Position numbers and translations under genes: made by a program. 64,000 bases of DNA from the IMG/VR virus record IMGVR_UViG_3300019764_000005, positions 1-64,000 of that record. One strand, written 5' to 3'. How positions within the stretch are numbered: position 1 is the first letter of the stretch; each line of letters opens with the position of its first letter. Shown here in pieces: positions 14,426-22,314 of the stretch. This DNA is from a virus. The notes under the pieces were generated by a model. The model worked only from the letters and a program-made list of their open reading frames with translations, did no database searches and was not told where the DNA came from.

Positions 14426-17089
14426 TTAATTTAATCTGGTTCCAACTTTTCCTGTATTATCAAATCTTTTAAATAATGATTGTACTGCCTCTTTCTTAAC
14501 TTCGTTATTTGCTGCAGGTCTTCTCGTTTTAATATTGCAAGCCATTAATGCCAATGATGACGAGATAGAAGCATCTCTCTTGGTTCTATTTTTCGAATCA
14601 TACGAAAGCCAATCAAGTAGAGTATCATTAAACATCATATCACCATACGTGTCATCATCTTTTTCGCCCACATGATGCTCTACATAGCTCTCAATTGCTG
14701 ATGTTTGCATCTGGATTACATTCTCACTTGTAGAAGGTATTCCCCCATACTTCTTTTCATCCTCTGTTAACTTATCTGGTAATTTATCAGGTCTGTTTAA
14801 CGAGAATTTACGATACCCACGCTCCCTAAGGGCTTCAACTAAATTACGAACATTATTTTCAATCAAAGCAGGCATTCCGAAAAACACCATTGCCATAATA
14901 ACATCCTCGGTAAATATTTTTTTCTCTTCCGGTCTGTGAATATATTCCAGAAAGAAGAAATTACTCGGAGCCTTCACGTTTTCTTTGGTGAAACCATGCA
15001 TAGACCCCTTCGAGCCATCCTTGCTTTTATCAGTACGATATGGGTCAATACCGAAAGCACCCACATCTGAATTGCCTGGCATTAGAATATTTCCTCTTCT
15101 TATCACATTATTCCTAAGCTCAACAGGAGGCATCCAGCTTATAAGGAATCTTCCATTTGGATCATCTCTCCACTCAACCACCCCACAATCTCTAACCCCT
15201 TTTTGCCATCTGAAATTACCTCTTCTTAATTTCGAATTAAGACCAAGTTTGTTCTTTGGCAATAAGTTATTGTAGGCAACCTGAGTAATAATATTGCCCT
15301 GGTTAAACATACACATTCCTTCAGATACTGCAAACCCATCAGCTTCTTCAATCGGGGTTTTCCTTAAATATTCTACCCTGGCACGTATGTTATTGCCTAA
15401 ATGATCAAGTTCACGTTGAATATGAGTCTTTATTCCGATGTCTACAATCTCCCCATCCATCGTTTTGGTGGGTTTTAATGGATCTTCTAGTATAGCGTAG
15501 CCATATCTGTCAATATAACCTTCATAGTGCTCATACACCGAAATAAATATCTTATACAGATACGATTTTGTTTGACCGTTCTCGTTCCTGTCGTTTACAT
15601 CTGAATCGTAATAGATTTTTTTGTATCTATCCCCGGCTAATGCTAATTCATCTTCAGCATCTTTGCCAGTTACATTTTCAACTGTAGAGAATAGGAATAT
15701 TTTTCCTGTTATCCTGGCACCCTTGGTGGCAGATTTACGGACCATCTCAAAGTGAGATATGGTATTACCATTTTGCTTCTTCCATTTACTGAACTCATCC
15801 CCTAAATAGAGTCTTGTCGCGTCACCATCGTAACTGTCCTCCGATGTAGATTCATAATTACAGTATGTGTTTAGGGAATTATCAACTCTGTCCTTGCTTT
15901 TGTTATTTTTGGATAACATTTGCGAAGGCGAACGGAAATCAAGTTTGGATGCAGCAGTTTCATTTATACAGATTGGCTTAAAGTAAAATGGCAAGTTAGC
16001 AAACATATATGTCTGTCTGCGGAAGTTCTTTGAGGCATCTGAGTCTTTTTTAGATGTCATTCCAAAAATCTTATCTCTTTCAAATGTTGATTTACAAAGA
16101 GAAAATGACATAAACATATCAGTTGCACCAAGACGACGAATCTTCTCAAGGATCAGTCCTGCACTTCTTTGATCACACCATACAGCCTCCATGAATATGA
16201 AGAGCTTTTGTTGTGCTTTTGTGAAATAATAAAACCCTCCATCTGCACCGGTCCGACACCGTGACATATGAAACCAATGGGCGCCACTGATGTATTCAGC
16301 AGTGCCATTGTTTAGAAACCAATAGCCATTTCTTTTATGATTAAACTCCTCCTCTATAAAATCTTCGAAACCTTTAGAGGAACGTTCATTTAATGCCTTT
16401 GGTGGATCGATCCTTCTCCAATATTGCTCTGCTTTAACTCTATTGTTATTTGCAATATTGAGTCGCTTGGGTTTCTTTGGTAGTGCAATTCGTAGATCAG
16501 AAATGGTAATTATATCTCCAACTGTTCCTTCTGGATCAATTATTACAGCATCTATTCCTGGGGCGTATTTTGCTTTGCTTCCCTTTTTTGCGAATTTATC
16601 AGCATAGATCTCCGCATATCCCTGGTTATAATCAACTTCTTTCAGCACGATCTCGTCCTCAGAAACAACTTTTCTAAGCTCATCTATGTGCTCGTAGATT
16701 TCCATCGCGTCTTCAAATGCCACAGATTTAGATTCCATGGCTTGCAAGACATTATTCCCATTGTCTGATATCTTATCCACCTTGATTGGAGCATCAAGTG
16801 AAGCTATAAGGTGCTCAACTGATTCGGTTCCTGCTGTTATTAAACTATCAATAACAGTTCTAGCCCAATCCTGTTGTCTGTAATCCATCTCAAGTACACC
16901 TGAGATTATTTTTTTTGCCCGGACAAATGCTTGTTTTTTAACTTGAAGATCTTTTTTCCCGTGCAATACTCTTGTTTCCAACTTGGTTTTATCATCAACT
17001 CTTGTCTGCGTTGGCTCAATGGACAAAATCTTTATAATTTCGCCCACGGCTTTTTTAGACTGATTTATGAGTTGTTTTTTAATGTCCAT
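14426..17089 (-). CDS. Terminase large subunit
   Basis: The packaging motor and nuclease, about 887 residues from ATG 17089; a TTG start 12 bases upstream is less likely. The ATPase P-loop is a deviant type, LEKIRRLGATD (about residue 315), with the lysine before the arginines, as in many viral terminases. Walker B is RLYLGDEFSKW (about 430). The RNase H-like nuclease has FGIDPYRTDKS (about 680) and DWLSYDSKNRTKRDAS near the C-terminus. An N-terminal extension of about 280 residues precedes the ATPase. It overlaps the GroES-like gene by 11 bases. Confidence 0.9.
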   Translation of the reverse strand: MDIKKQLINQSKKAVGEIIKILSIEPTQTRVDDKTKLETRVLHGKKDLQVKKQAFVRAKKIISGVLEMDYRQQDWARTVIDSLITAGTESVEHLIASLDAPIKVDKISDNGNNVLQAMESKSVAFEDAMEIYEHIDELRKVVSEDEIVLKEVDYNQGYAEIYADKFAKKGSKAKYAPGIDAVIIDPEGTVGDIITISDLRIALPKKPKRLNIANNNRVKAEQYWRRIDPPKALNERSSKGFEDFIEEEFNHKRNGYWFLNNGTAEYISGAHWFHMSRCRTGADGGFYYFTKAQQKLFIFMEAVWCDQRSAGLILEKIRRLGATDMFMSFSLCKSTFERDKIFGMTSKKDSDASKNFRRQTYMFANLPFYFKPICINETAASKLDFRSPSQMLSKNNKSKDRVDNSLNTYCNYESTSEDSYDGDATRLYLGDEFSKWKKQNGNTISHFEMVRKSATKGARITGKIFLFSTVENVTGKDAEDELALAGDRYKKIYYDSDVNDRNENGQTKSYLYKIFISVYEHYEGYIDRYGYAILEDPLKPTKTMDGEIVDIGIKTHIQRELDHLGNNIRARVEYLRKTPIEEADGFAVSEGMCMFNQGNIITQVAYNNLLPKNKLGLNSKLRRGNFRWQKGVRDCGVVEWRDDPNGRFLISWMPPVELRNNVIRRGNILMPGNSDVGAFGIDPYRTDKSKDGSKGSMHGFTKENVKAPSNFFFLEYIHRPEEKKIFTEDVIMAMVFFGMPALIENNVRNLVEALRERGYRKFSLNRPDKLPDKLTEDEKKYGGIPSTSENVIQMQTSAIESYVEHHVGEKDDDTYGDMMFNDTLLDWLSYDSKNRTKRDASISSSLALMACNIKTRRPAANNEVKKEAVQSLFKRFDNTGKVGTRLN

Positions 17090-17684
17090 CCCAAGTACCA
17101 ATTATTTGTCTTGTTCTCATGCGGTACAATTTTTCACCTTTGATTTTGAATTCATATTCAGCATCGTTCTTGAATACTACATTATCACCTTCATTGTATC
17201 CTTTTGCTGCCAATTCCTTATTTCCGTATTTAATGGTGCCAAGATTAGGTTTTTCTGTGTATTGATTTACCGTCAACACCTCACCTTTTTTCTGAACAAT
17301 CTCATTCTTTACCGGCTTTACGAAGCAGAAGGGTTCAAGGCAGAAAAACTCATCTCCTCTTTGAATGCCGTAAATTTGATCAAGTGGACAGCCATATAAT
17401 CCTTCCTGACGATTGATCTCGTAGGTACCATGCATATCCTTGCCATCCATTGACTTTTTCCTTTTGACAATGTTGTGATGGAAATAAACGATATCTCCAA
17501 CCTCAAGGACAGTATCATACAGATCAGGCTTCGAAACAACTGTCCCGTATCTAATCGTCTTGTCGATATCATTAAAGCACATTACGAAATGAATCATAGT
17601 GTCTCCAACTTCCTTTCCCCTCACGTACATGTCAGGAACATGAATAAGCACTTCTTGCAGTAATACTATTTCTTTTTTATGCAT
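17079..17684 (-). CDS. GroES-like fold protein, possibly two domains
   Basis: A 201-residue protein with segments resembling co-chaperonin barrels. RYGTVVSKPD then EVGDIVYFHHN recalls the GroES GxVxxxG...VGDxVxF pattern, and the C-terminus repeats a similar pattern (NLGTIKYGNKELAAKGYNEG, DNVVFKNDAEYEFKIKGEKL, then YRMRTRQIIG). Two barrels in one chain would be unusual. T4 gp31 shows that phages replace GroES (established). It lies between terminase and the GroES/GroEL genes. Similarity is judged by eye, and a structural role remains possible. Confidence 0.5.
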   Translation of the reverse strand: MHKKEIVLLQEVLIHVPDMYVRGKEVGDTMIHFVMCFNDIDKTIRYGTVVSKPDLYDTVLEVGDIVYFHHNIVKRKKSMDGKDMHGTYEINRQEGLYGCPLDQIYGIQRGDEFFCLEPFCFVKPVKNEIVQKKGEVLTVNQYTEKPNLGTIKYGNKELAAKGYNEGDNVVFKNDAEYEFKIKGEKLYRMRTRQIIGTWDGH

Positions 17685-17928
17685 GCGATTCGATTATCTT
17701 TTTCCAATCATATTCAGTAACCACGATATTATTCTGAGTCACCATTATTTTTTTCCATAAGGCAACCGAGTTGTGTTTATCATTGACATACACTTTCGCA
17801 ATAAGAAATCCATCTTTAAACTCCTCTTCAATAGAGCTCACGTTGGTTTCCCCGTTGCAAACCGAAGATCCAATCTTAAATCCTACTTTTCTTTCGTTCT
17901 CACCATATGAGATTTGTCTAACTTGCAT
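17677..17928 (-). CDS. Hypothetical protein in chaperonin cluster
   Basis: An 83-residue beta-rich protein from ATG 17928; another in-frame ATG at 17946 lies inside a strong stem-loop. No motif recognised. It overlaps the following GroES-like gene by 8 bases and ends EYDWKKIIESHA. Its place between GroES and terminase suggests a virion-assembly role (inference). Confidence 0.5.
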   Translation of the reverse strand: MQVRQISYGENERKVGFKIGSSVCNGETNVSSIEEEFKDGFLIAKVYVNDKHNSVALWKKIMVTQNNIVVTEYDWKKIIESHA

Positions 17929-17942
17929 AGTAAGTAATTTAT

Positions 17943-18013
17943 ACATCCTTTGATAGAGCTAAATCAAACGACACGAATCGGAATCATTAGCTCTATCGGT
18001 GAACAAGGATGTG
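17943..18013. promoter_or_regulatory. Long stem-loop between GroES and downstream gene
   Basis: Two collinear stems occur: ACATCCTT/AAGGATGT (17944-17951 with 18005-18012) outside GATAGAGCTAA/TTAGCTCTATC (17952-17962 with 17987-17997). There is no poly-U, so it is not a plain terminator. In the minus transcript it would pair an AAGGATG segment containing the upstream ATG. It may be an attenuator, RNase site or translational control. Confidence 0.6.
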
Positions 18014-18022
18014 TGTTTAATA

Positions 18023-18301
18023 TTATTCGTAGTATCCTTTTACATCTTTAAGATCTAAGAATACAAACTTTTTACCATCTTCAACGATCTCGGTACCAGC
18101 GCTACTAAGATGAAACACCTCGACCCCAGGTTTGATGTTTTTTGTAAGTCCTGGAACATCATTACCGACATGAACGACCAATCCCTTTCGCATTCCACCA
18201 GACTTCCCGTTGGAGTTTGGAATATGAATTCCACCGGATGTCATTTCCGGTTTTTCTATTGGAGTTATAATCACTCCGCGTCCTTCTGCTTTTATTGCCA
18301 T
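18023..18301 (-). CDS. groES: Co-chaperonin GroES
   Basis: A 92-residue 10-kDa chaperonin that caps GroEL. It has the GroES order: an N-terminal strand (GRGVIITPIEKPEMTSGGIH), a mobile-loop-like segment (IPNSNGKSGGMRKGLVVHVG), KPGVEVFHLS in place of VGDxVLF, and a C-terminal VFLDLKDVKGYYE. The mobile loop is close to the usual GGI/V-x-I/L/P pattern. It starts next to groEL (gap of 2 bases), in the reverse of the usual groES-groEL order. Confidence 0.8.
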   Translation of the reverse strand: MAIKAEGRGVIITPIEKPEMTSGGIHIPNSNGKSGGMRKGLVVHVGNDVPGLTKNIKPGVEVFHLSSAGTEIVEDGKKFVFLDLKDVKGYYE

Positions 18302-18303
18302 AA

Positions 18304-19950
18304 TTAATCCAAGCTATCTACGATTATACATTCTGTTGTAAGTAACATTCCTGCTGCAGATGCAGCATTCTCGATTGCAACTCGCGCAACCTTCACAGGA
18401 TCAATAATGCCTGCAGCGTTCAAATCTTCAACCTCTTCAGTTAAAGCGTTCCATCCGAAAGAATGATTTTTTTTCTTAACTTCAGATATAATATCAGATA
18501 CAATCACTCTTTTATTAAAAAAAGATTCAAAGAATCCGATTTTATCACAAGACACGCCAGCATTCATTGCAATCTGTGTAATTGGTTTTTCAATCGCTTT
18601 TCTGACGATATTAATACCCATTTGCTCATCTTTAGTGCCTCCGATGATATTATCAAGTAAGTGTTGAACATGAATGAATGCCGATCCACCACCTGTTATA
18701 ATTCCTTCTTCAATAGCTGATCTAGTCGCCCATAAAGCATCATCAATACGATCAAGCTTTTCCTCAGCTTCAGTTTCCGACATGGCACCCACTGTAATTA
18801 CTGCAGCTTTACCAAGGAGACAACCGATTCTTTTTTCTATCTTATTACGATCATTCTTAGATAGCTCTGGATTAAGTTGAGAACGTAACTCCTTAGTTCT
18901 ATCCCCTATGATATCCTCGTCACCATAGCCAGAAATGATTGTGGTTTTGTCTTTTTTCACAATCACCTTTTCAGCAGAACCAAGCATTTCAACCGTGACA
19001 TCCTCGATGTTTATAGCTTTGCTGTCTGAAATTACAATCCCTCCAACAAGGGTTGCTATGTCTTCAAGTACATCTTTTTTAATTTCTCCTGAAAATGGAG
19101 CTTTAATGGCGGCACAGCGAATAGACTTTTTGAAATTATTGAAAGTCATGGTCGCTAAAGCCTCATCAACTATATCGTCGGCTATGATAATTAATGGTCG
19201 TGCTAATTGTGCAGCAATTGTCATAGCAGGTGTTATCTGACTTAATTGAGATAGAGTGATGTCACAAATCAAAATGATAGGATTCTCAAGAACAGACTGC
19301 ATTTTACTCATGTCAGTAAGAAAATACTTGTTGCATGCTCCTGATTGAATGTCAAATCCATCTACAATTTCAACCTTAGTTTCTTCGCCAATCACCCCTT
19401 TTGCGTTAACTATCCCCTCTCTTCCGACAGCTTTAATAGCTTCTGAGATAACATCACCAATTTCAGGATCATTATTTGCAGATACATTGGCAATAAAGTC
19501 AAGGTCTGATAAATCTTCTTTTATTGGTCGAGCTATTTCTTTTAACCCAGATACGATAACCCTTGTGGCTTCATCGATACCTCTTTTCAGTAAAATCGGA
19601 TTAATCCCTGAGTCTACAACCTTAAAACCTAAATTCAGAATAGCTGCTGCTAAAATAGTTGCGGTAGATGTTCCGTCACCCGCAGCATTTCTAGTCTTTG
19701 AAGCTGCTTCCTTTATAGCCTGTGCGCCTAAATCCTTATAAAGGTTTTTGAAGAAAATGCTCTCAGCTACACTTACACCATCCTTAGTGATTTGATGTTG
19801 TCTGAGATGGTTGTGAATGGCTACGTTTCTACCCTTTGCTCCAAGTGTCACAGCTACAGCCTGGGCAACTTCATTTGCACCGTCAAGAATCAAAGCTTTA
19901 GCATTTTTGCCAAATTTCAACTCCTTGTTCATTTTATTGTCCTCGTTCAT
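18304..19950 (-). CDS. groEL: Phage-encoded chaperonin GroEL
   Basis: This 548-residue protein is a full-length 60-kDa chaperonin that folds proteins inside a double ring. Key motifs are intact: KELKFGKNA, LGAKGRNVAI, ITKDGVSVAES, AGDGTSTATIL (ATP and magnesium site, about residue 90), DDALWATRSAIEEG with the catalytic Asp, and GGGSAF. A second ATG at 19932 (MNKELKFG) matches the usual GroEL start better. The C-terminus lacks the GGM repeat of bacterial GroEL. Phage GroELs are rare; it probably folds capsid or fibre proteins (inference). Confidence 0.95.
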   Translation of the reverse strand: MNEDNKMNKELKFGKNAKALILDGANEVAQAVAVTLGAKGRNVAIHNHLRQHQITKDGVSVAESIFFKNLYKDLGAQAIKEAASKTRNAAGDGTSTATILAAAILNLGFKVVDSGINPILLKRGIDEATRVIVSGLKEIARPIKEDLSDLDFIANVSANNDPEIGDVISEAIKAVGREGIVNAKGVIGEETKVEIVDGFDIQSGACNKYFLTDMSKMQSVLENPIILICDITLSQLSQITPAMTIAAQLARPLIIIADDIVDEALATMTFNNFKKSIRCAAIKAPFSGEIKKDVLEDIATLVGGIVISDSKAINIEDVTVEMLGSAEKVIVKKDKTTIISGYGDEDIIGDRTKELRSQLNPELSKNDRNKIEKRIGCLLGKAAVITVGAMSETEAEEKLDRIDDALWATRSAIEEGIITGGGSAFIHVQHLLDNIIGGTKDEQMGINIVRKAIEKPITQIAMNAGVSCDKIGFFESFFNKRVIVSDIISEVKKKNHSFGWNALTEEVEDLNAAGIIDPVKVARVAIENAASAAGMLLTTECIIVDSLD

Positions 19951-19994
19951 AATTCAATTTAATTTGGTAAAAGTTATTCTTATTTAGTATAAAT

Positions 19995-20002
19995 CAAAAT
20001 TA
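19995..20002 (-). promoter_or_regulatory. Candidate promoter of the groEL-terminase-portal operon
   Basis: Minus-strand TAATTTTG fits TAnnTTTG and lies 45 bases upstream of the groEL start, at the head of the long minus-strand operon. No TTG lies at the usual 23-base step, so the call is weak. Confidence 0.35.
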
Positions 20003-20031
20003 ACTATTTTTAATGGATATATGAAATACAA

Positions 20032-20068
20032 TTTATATTCATTCTAAAAATAGGTGTTGTTATCTTTG
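20032..20068 (+). promoter_or_regulatory. Plus-strand promoter upstream of inserted cassette
   Basis: TTTATATTCATTCTAA at 20032-20047 is followed by TATCTTTG at 20061-20068, the -7 element. TTC (20038) replaces TTG, with the same 23-base step. The long upstream motif recurs before 50.1 kb and, as TTTATATTGATTCTAA, at minus-strand promoters. The accessory cassette begins about 14 bases after it. Confidence 0.65.
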
Positions 20069-20168
20069 TGTAAATGTTATTTTATAACGGATAGTAATAT
20101 GACCTGTGCGACAATTACGCACGAACCTACAATAAATGAACGAATGTAAAATTTTTAAAAGCGAAGCG

Positions 20169-20936
20169 ATGGCAAAAAAAATATTATGGTTTAGTTGTGG
20201 AGTAACTTCTGCGGTAGCCTGTAAATTAGCCTTAGAAAAATACGGCAAAGAAAACTGTTTACTTGCCTATATAAAAATTGATAGTGCACACCCAGACAAT
20301 AAAAGATTTATTGCAGATTGTGAAAAGTGGTACGATGCACCAATTGAAATATTTAGAAGTGAAAAATACACCGACCAATACGATGTAATAAAGAAAACAA
20401 AGTACGTTAATGGCGTTGGCGGTGCAAGGTGTACTCTTGAATTAAAAAAGAAAGTGCGTTACGATATTGAAGAAAAATACGACTTTGACGGACAAATATT
20501 TGGTTTTGAGTTTACAAAGAAAGAAATAAACCGAGCGATAAGATTTGAAGAACAATACCCACACACAAAACCTATTTACCCACTAATTGAAAGCAAACTA
20601 AGTAAAGCTGAATGTTTAGGTATATTAACAAAAGCAGGGATTAAACAGCCAGCAATGTATGAATTAGGCTACCATAACAATAATTGCATTGGTTGTGTAA
20701 AAGGTGGTATGGGGTATTGGAATAAAATACGTGTAGATTTTCCAGAGCATTTTGAAAGAATGGTTGAAATGGAAGCGCATGCAAATAGAAGCTGTGTAAA
20801 AGGTGTATTTCTAAAAGATTTAGACCCAGAAAGAGGCAGACACGAACCGCCAATACTGCCCGATTGCGGTACATTTTGTGAGATTGAATTTGAACATATA
20901 ATAGATAATAAAGTAGAACAAATTTTAAAAGGTTAA
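20169..20936 (+). CDS. PAPS-reductase-like PP-loop protein
   Basis: A 255-residue protein of the adenine nucleotide alpha-hydrolase / PAPS reductase superfamily. It has the PP-loop WFSCGVTSAV (SGGxxS-like) near the N-terminus, GGARCTLELKKK, and a cysteine pair NNNCIGCVKGGMGYWNK with further cysteines at the C-terminus (CGTFCEIEFE), which could bind a metal or FeS centre. Members activate nucleotides and transfer sulfur, including DndC in DNA phosphorothioation (established); the substrate here is unknown. A longer start at 20136 is possible, but ATG 20169 fits the conserved beginning. Confidence 0.75.
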   Translation: MAKKILWFSCGVTSAVACKLALEKYGKENCLLAYIKIDSAHPDNKRFIADCEKWYDAPIEIFRSEKYTDQYDVIKKTKYVNGVGGARCTLELKKKVRYDIEEKYDFDGQIFGFEFTKKEINRAIRFEEQYPHTKPIYPLIESKLSKAECLGILTKAGIKQPAMYELGYHNNNCIGCVKGGMGYWNKIRVDFPEHFERMVEMEAHANRSCVKGVFLKDLDPERGRHEPPILPDCGTFCEIEFEHIIDNKVEQILKG

Positions 20937-20938
20937 AA

Positions 20939-21317
20939 ATGAAAAAACAAACAGTTTATTTAGCAGGAGGTTTTAATTCTGATTGGAGAGAAAAAGTAAA
21001 AGAATGCACCAACGTTGAATTTAAAGACCCGAAAGAAAAAGAACTTAAAAAAGAGTTTGAATGGCATGAGTATGCTTGTTGGGATTTACACTACATAAAG
21101 CATACAGATATTTGCTTGGGTTTACATGGAAAGAACAAACCCAAGCGGATATGGGTTGAGTGCTGAAATTGGATATGCAAAAGCTTTAGGTAAAACTGTT
21201 GTTTTGGTTTTAGAAACTGGGCATGAAAAAGACAGATACTTGAAGTTTTTGAAAGGGTGTGCCGATGTGGTATATGATAATTTAGAAGATGGAATTGCGT
21301 TTTTATCTTCTTTTTAA
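20939..21317 (+). pseudogene. Frameshifted nucleoside 2-deoxyribosyltransferase-like gene
   Basis: Two frames together match one deoxyribosyltransferase-like protein. The first begins KKQTVYLAGGFNSDWREK and the second carries TNPSGYGLSAEIGYAKALGK, the PSGxGxxxEIGYA nucleotide-binding motif. The break is near 21121, at a GGG run where GG would restore the frame (reading L-V-Y-M-E-R-T-N). It may be a real mutation, a sequencing error or, less likely, programmed frameshifting. The family swaps bases on deoxynucleosides (established). It follows the PAPS-reductase-like gene by 2 bases. Confidence 0.7.
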
Positions 21318-21504
21318 CTCTAATAGCTTTGAAAAAGCTAAAGTGCGGTGGGGCTTTTAAAAATTTGGCAATTACACACTACCGCTGATTAAATGAACCG
21401 AACTAAGCATGGGTTATATTACGTGTTAGGCACTGTGCCTTATTTGATTAGAAGTACAGACCTACACTAACCCACTTAGTTTTAAACTTGAAAGGCATTG
21501 TGCC

Positions 21505-21574
21505 TAACACTAAGATAAAGCACGTTTTTTCATGTGCTTTCATCGACTGTTATCGTCCGTTTTAATGGACGAAA
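21505..21574. repeat. 70-base inverted repeat, copy B
   Basis: The reverse complement of 9500-9569 with one mismatch. It abuts the right end of the accessory cassette, so the cassette may have been placed next to a pre-existing copy. The two hairpins (AAAGCAC/GTGCTTT and CGTCC/GGACG) are retained. Confidence 0.85.
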
Positions 21575-21575
21575 A

Positions 21576-21605
21576 AAAAGAGGAGCATTAAACTCCTCTT
21601 TTTCT
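21576..21605. terminator. Bidirectional terminator
   Basis: Stem AAGAGGAG / CTCCTCTT with loop CATTAAA and T/A runs on both sides. It closes the plus-strand cassette and the minus-strand 46-residue basic gene. Confidence 0.8.
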
Positions 21606-21611
21606 ATTCGG

Positions 21612-21752
21612 TTATTTATTACCTGCTTTCTTTAACATTGGCAACCCTTTTCTACATTTGGACTTTTTACCTATCCCTGCCGATGGACCATGCGTAGAGC
21701 TTTTCTTTTTAGTGGCTGTTTTCTTTCCACCATAACCCGCGATTCCTTTCAT
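21612..21752 (-). CDS. Small basic glycine/lysine-rich protein (46 residues)
   Basis: A short frame from ATG 21752 encodes MKGIAGYGGKKTATKKKSS and continues to a GIGKKSKCRKGLPMLKKAG end. It is strongly basic and glycine-rich, like tiny virion or nucleic-acid-binding proteins common beside phage structural genes. It ends at a terminator, the last gene of the minus-strand tail operon. Function unknown. Confidence 0.6.
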   Translation of the reverse strand: MKGIAGYGGKKTATKKKSSTHGPSAGIGKKSKCRKGLPMLKKAGNK

Positions 21753-21779
21753 GTTATTGATTTTAGATTAATGATTAAT

Positions 21780-22268
21780 TTATTTACCTGACAAAACATT
21801 TGTTTTATCTTTACTCCCCTGAGAAGATCCGAAATAAAACGTTATGGATGCAATCCATGCTGTCATTAATGAACCCATAACCATATACACGGTCGCCTTG
21901 TTCGCTTCAGGTATCGACACATAGAATAAAGCAACTATGGCTAATGCTACCATTAAGGTAAGAACTATAGCCAGCATTGGAACAATATTTTTAGACAGCC
22001 ATGATGCATTTTTGGATTTCTGAATTTCCACGTTCATATTCCTTGAATCTTTTCTGTCAGCTACGTCAAGTTTTAACATTTCGAATAGAGCTCTTTTTTG
22101 CTCTCCCTTTATGTCAGACGATGATTTTATTCCATCAGCAATAGCATTTAGCCATGGCTGTCCTGTGAGCTTTCCTGCGGCAGCCAAAATAGGTTTCCCG
22201 ACATCACCCATACCTCTTAGAATGTCACCAATCCTTGTGGTGCCTTTTTCATCTTTATATTTACCCAT
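21780..22268 (-). CDS. Holin-like membrane protein (3TM-type)
   Basis: A 162-residue protein with an amphipathic N-terminal half and two hydrophobic helices near the C-terminus (IVPMLAIVLTLMVALAIVAL and a second at about residues 120-145, MGSLMTAWIASITFYFG), followed by a polar tail. This arrangement matches phage 3TM holins linked to gene-transfer release (family recollection). A holin forms inner-membrane holes at lysis (established). It is the distal gene of the fibre operon and lies away from the endolysin; a virion role is the alternative. Confidence 0.55.
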   Translation of the reverse strand: MGKYKDEKGTTRIGDILRGMGDVGKPILAAAGKLTGQPWLNAIADGIKSSSDIKGEQKRALFEMLKLDVADRKDSRNMNVEIQKSKNASWLSKNIVPMLAIVLTLMVALAIVALFYVSIPEANKATVYMVMGSLMTAWIASITFYFGSSQGSKDKTNVLSGK

Positions 22269-22314
22269 AATGTAATTTTAATGATTCTGAAAGATACAAT
22301 TTTTAAATATAGAA

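Larger units (their letters stand above)
20082..21510 (+). mobile_element. Inserted accessory cassette with attC-like ends
   Basis: This plus-strand island lies between two minus-strand virion operons. It begins TTATAACGG, a boundary shared with other inserts at 52.15 and 55.65 kb. It ends in a large inverted repeat, 21423-21439 and 21494-21510 (15 of 17 paired), whose cores GTTAGGC and GCCTAAC resemble integron attC core sites. It carries a PAPS-reductase-like gene and a frameshifted deoxyribosyltransferase gene. No recombinase is present in the window. The attC comparison is inference. Confidence 0.5.

Noticed and set aside
16140-16170. Loss of Walker A in the terminase
   Set aside because: The lysine-first P-loop variant (EKIRRLGATD) is known in viral terminases, so the motor is not judged defective.
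20136-20168. Extra N-terminal 11 residues of the PAPS-reductase-like protein
   Set aside because: The downstream ATG at 20169 begins the conserved region and the upstream stretch looks like leader, though it cannot be fully excluded.
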